64,000 bases of DNA from Ridgeia piscesae (Eukaryota; Annelida; Polychaeta; Sabellida; Siboglinidae): assembly GCA_025642075.2 (NCBI GenBank), contig JAODUO010000045.1, positions 161,001-225,000 on the forward strand, given 5' to 3'. The position numbers and the translations under genes are program-made. Numbering within the stretch: the first letter of the stretch is position 1; the number at the start of each line of letters is the position of its first letter. The notes beneath the pieces were generated by a model. It saw only the letters and a list, made by a program, of their open reading frames with translations. It was not told the origin of the DNA and made no database searches. Of this stretch, positions 60,447 to 64,000 are shown in pieces.

Positions 60447-60780
60447 TGTAGACTTCCTCGCCCTACAAGAACACGGCTACAGAGAAGATTTCGGAAAAAG
60501 AAAAAAAACGAAGGCACAAAGAAGCTAATAAGAAATCGCCCAGAGCCGCCGCCGCTGCCGCTGTTGCTGGCCCTTCCGGTGTGGATGTTCCCAAGCGAAA
60601 GCCAGAGAAGAAACGAAAGCGAGCTAAAAAATCAAATTCGAAGGTAGACGAGTGGGATGACGAAGATGACGAGCAGTGGCCGTGTGTCGTCTGCTGCGCA
60701 GCGTTCAGCAGGAGCTGGGAGAAGTGGGCAACGCGCCAAGATTACGGAAAATGGGCGCATGAGGACTGCACCCCTGCCAC
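60447..60780 (+). pseudogene. Pogo/Tigger-like transposase C-terminal remnant
   Basis: In one frame: TSSPYKN, then a lysine/glutamate-rich stretch, an alanine run, a second lysine-rich stretch, an acidic EWDDEDDEQW and CVVCCAAFSRSWEKWATRQD, then KWAHEDC. This order (TSSPYKN, basic linker, C-x2-C...W.H..C finger) is typical of the end of pogo/Tigger-type DDE transposases in invertebrates. A middle cysteine pair of the finger is missing. The catalytic domain is not present upstream. Confidence 0.55.
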
Positions 60781-61965
60781 AATTGCGATTCCGAGTAGGG
60801 GAATTGATGGCCCACAGAACAATGCAATTATAATTAACCAAATAATGTTATATGTTAAAGACTTGATCATTGTGGATAATTTTCTTGAAGATTTAATTGT
60901 GTAGTTATCACAAAATCAACATTGTTGTCAGCATGGGTCGTTGTCTCCAACGATAGAGTCTAAATTCAAAACAGCCTCTAGTGTGGCGCAAAACGGGCCA
61001 TAGGATTATTAAATGGAACGAATACCCAAATTCTTACACGATTTTTAAGTGATGTTATTACCGGCGAACAAATACGGGTCAAAGTGCACCCCCGAGTGCG
61101 GTTTGCCCCACATGACGACATTTGATAGATGCATTGGACGTTCATGATTTTTTTTCTCACTAATCTGTCGATGTTACATTTATGCAATTATGACGATATT
61201 TAGATAACATATAATATTTGTAACTGTATTAACCATTTCAATCTAAAATGAAAATAAAGAGGTCAGATTATGTTTGCCCCAGCGCTTTGGCCCTCGCTAC
61301 TCTAACCCCATTTAGCATGCTGGTTCTTGACCGGCCAACCTGTGTACGGGTTCGGTGCAAATCACGAACTTAAATATCAACGACGCGCTACGCTACCCTC
61401 CTTGACTTGACGTTGACAAGCAGACAATGCGGTCTACGTTGCTCACGCATAACCTAACTTGGGTCACCTTCGTCATTTCGTCTAGTGCGTAAAGGTGCGA
61501 CTTGCTGGTCACCTCCCAACTCCCACGGCGCACATCACTTTATGGACACCCTGCAGTGAGCCAGCACCGACGTCATGGCTCGCAACACACCAGCGACCAC
61601 ACCGCGAGCTGCCATTTGCAACGCCTCCCAGGCAGAGGCGTGCCGCATAATGATAAACCTTTATTCGCCATTTTCAACATGCCATGTACATTTCGTGTCA
61701 TTTATGAATGTGTCCTAGTGTGTGAGTCACGTAGTGCCTATAGACAATAACACTTAAATGGCAAAAAAGGCAACGCTTTGGTGATATGGGCCTAATAAAG
61801 TTGATTAAAATAACAATTTCCATCAACAATCATAGTTTTAATGTCAGCGGTTTACCAGAAAAACAATTTAGAGCACATAGCCATCGAAAATCTATAGACT
61901 ACGCCATTTTATTAACAGAATGACGTAGCGAGGCAGACTTGATCGGCATGAACTGTGCATATTAT

Positions 61966-62110
61966 CTTTTACTTTCTGACCTAACCTTGAAAACGACCAC
62001 CAGCAGCCGCCAAACGTCTCCTCACTTATCTTACGTACATATACATACACTATACACTAAAATAAAATCACTTGCATTCCTCTAACAAAGAAAATGCACA
62101 AAACCAACCC
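61966..62110. repeat. Dispersed repeat, copy 2 (other copy 5205-5350)
   Basis: TACTTTCTGACCTAACCTTG, then AAAACGAC, TCTCCTCACTTATCTTA and CTAAAATAAAATCA, parallel to 5205-5350. It ends at the left edge of the fold-back element. Confidence 0.7.
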
Positions 62111-62114
62111 GTGA

Positions 62115-63323
62115 ATCTCGACGGTAACTCCACTTCTTCGGAGACTGCGGTTACCGTAAAATCGCTATAAAAGTTAGCTTTACCCAACATACCGTTAGAC
62201 GGCGCGATGGTGCGCGCGAATATTTATAAACTTTACTGCATTCGCAAAATAGTTTATTAATCAAGTAAAATAGTAATAATTAATTATTATCATTACTACG
62301 ATCTACAGAAAATGTTAGTTTTATTATAATATAATTATAGTATTTTATTTCATGTAGGGCCAAATCCATAATTGTTTGTGGCGCTTCACAACATACTGTT
62401 ATTGAAGTATATGCAATAAGAAGAATGTTACCCACAGGTAATGTTTAAACATAAATATAAAAACTACATGTGTCTCCATAATTAACTAAAATTGCCTATT
62501 AGTCATAAAAGAGGTATGGAAATTACGTGTTGTTCGATGATGTCACATTGTTTATTTTAACAATATTTCTATAAACATCCCGCGTGTACTGCGAGCATGC
62601 AAGTTTATATTACATAAGCGATGTTTTTAACAATAATAACTAAAACGATAACATATTAATATTATTATTTTTAAATGCACCAAAATCTTCTTTTTCTACC
62701 ACCATTACATTTTAGTGATTTATTTTCCCGATAATTAATAAAATGTCTTGTCCAAAAATAATTATTCCTATATATCTGGAAGTGGAAATATCATTCATAA
62801 GTAAAAAAAAAGCTTCAATCATATTTTCTTATGCATAATCTGTGTGTATGTGCTGAATGAAAATTATTGTTACGTCGTAATTATTTTACCATTTTAATTA
62901 TTTATTACCTTTACATTTATCACTATTGTTGTTATGGAATTTGTATGGGTTCTTTTTAATACTGATAGGTCACTTTAATTAATTACATAGACACATTATT
63001 TTCATTATTTATTTTAAAATTTTATCTGTAGGTAGTTTTCTTCTTATTGTATTTTTAATAGCAGTATGTAGTGAAGCGCCACAACCAATTATGGATGCGG
63101 AGATATATAAATAAAATATTATTATAAAACTTATTAATTCCTGCAAATCATAGTGATGATAATAATTAATTATTATTATATTATTTATAATTATTTAAAC
63201 TATTTCGCGCGTTTATATATGTTCGCGCGCACAAACGTGCCGTCTAACGGCATTTTGTGTAAAGCTAACTTATATAGCGATTTCATGGTACCACGGAGCG
63301 GCCGACGAAGTTGCCGTCGAGAT
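62115..63323. mobile_element. Fold-back element, 1.2 kb near-palindrome
   Basis: The left arm, starting ATCTCGACGGTAACT, matches the complement of the right arm ending at 63323 (ATCTCGACGGCAACT). Paired landmarks run inward: AAATCGCTATA.AAGTTAGC, CCGTTAGACGGC, GTGCGCGCGAA, AATAGTTTA, CATAATTG.TTGTGGCGCT, TCACWACATACTG, GCAATAAGAAG/ACAATAAGAAG, ACATGTGTCT. Arms are at least 400 bp and diverged, separated by about 350 bp that pairs poorly. No transposase. Class unknown. Confidence 0.82.
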
Positions 63324-63334
63324 CTGCAAGATAC

Positions 63335-63358
63335 AAGATACAAGATACAAGAAGCTTT
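63335..63358. repeat. Short tandem repeat AAGATAC
   Basis: Three to four copies of a 7-bp unit immediately right of the fold-back element. Confidence 0.85.
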
Positions 63359-63499
63359 ATTTAACGTCGGTTTACATGTGAATTTGATAACATTAGCTCA
63401 TCTGAGCTATTTTCCGACAAACAAGTGTAAAGCATATGCGCGTTTGTTTGTGAATTGTCTTCGTTAGAGGAATGCAAGTGATTTTATTTTATAATGTAG

Positions 63500-63625
<126 letters not shown>

Positions 63626-64000
63626 GTATAATATTATGCGGCTGTTGGTGGTCGTTTTCATGGTTAGGTCAATCCAACCCGGTCGTCTGTCATCCGAACT
63701 GTGTCTGTGACTGTCCCAACGATCCACTGGACCACTGTTTCAGTTCTGGTCGATTCAATGGGTAACTTAAAGGCAGCTTACTGATATTGTCTTTTACTGT
63801 ACTGTTGCTACAAGCGTATGAGGAACAGTGTGGCATATTGCTGTGGCGATTTCGTTCTAAACCGACGTAACGCAATTTTAGCGAACCGCTTGGCTCTCTG
63901 ATATGACAGCTGAACCAGCAGACGACGACTTTATGACGTATTACTTTTCCAAAGTGCAGGTAGAAGCTGGGTTTTGATTGGGTGCATGGGCCAAGATATG
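63626..64000. other. Window end, no gene recognised
   Basis: Short open frames only; no motif or splice pattern that I can support. Confidence 0.45.

Overview
This is animal genomic DNA: AT-rich introns with GT-AG boundaries, coding exons visibly richer in GC, and very many tandem repeats and decayed transposons. The repeat load, exon layout and protein types suggest a marine invertebrate, most likely a lophotrochozoan such as a mollusc. That placement is inference; no single sequence proves it.

Positions 1968-30114 (+ strand) hold most of a nephrin-family cell-adhesion gene (NPHS1 / Drosophila sns-hbs type). I assembled 21 exons whose splice phases all agree, giving about 1,287 residues. 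In order these are nine Ig domains, one fibronectin type III domain, one membrane span, and a tyrosine- and proline-rich cytoplasmic tail ending in GHLV. The exon for the signal peptide was not found and probably lies upstream of the window. A 2.3-kb 3' UTR may end near 32388. The introns carry large minisatellites, three of which run up to or include a splice site, plus two short hAT-type elements, a LINE fragment and copies of a tRNA-derived SINE.

Positions 32440-41000 are intergenic. They hold a 422-bp direct duplication beside a gypsy-type gag remnant, the remnant split by a LINE 3' fragment, several microsatellites, and a 1.36-kb non-autonomous hAT element with a clean 8-bp target duplication.

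Positions 41014-47153 (- strand) hold a second gene of five or six exons. It encodes a probably secreted protein with a YWTD/LDL-receptor class B-like repeat and a cysteine-containing C-terminal domain. I do not recognise the family. It has two possible 3' ends and one GC-AG intron.

Positions 47200-64000 contain no convincing gene. They hold a perfect 15-bp minisatellite, pentanucleotide arrays, the 5' half of a LINE, a pogo/Tigger-like transposase tail, another SINE, and a 1.2-kb near-palindromic fold-back element at 62115-63323. I saw no CRISPR array, operon, rRNA or intact tRNA. The two genes share no evident pathway; the first acts at the cell surface and the second is probably extracellular.
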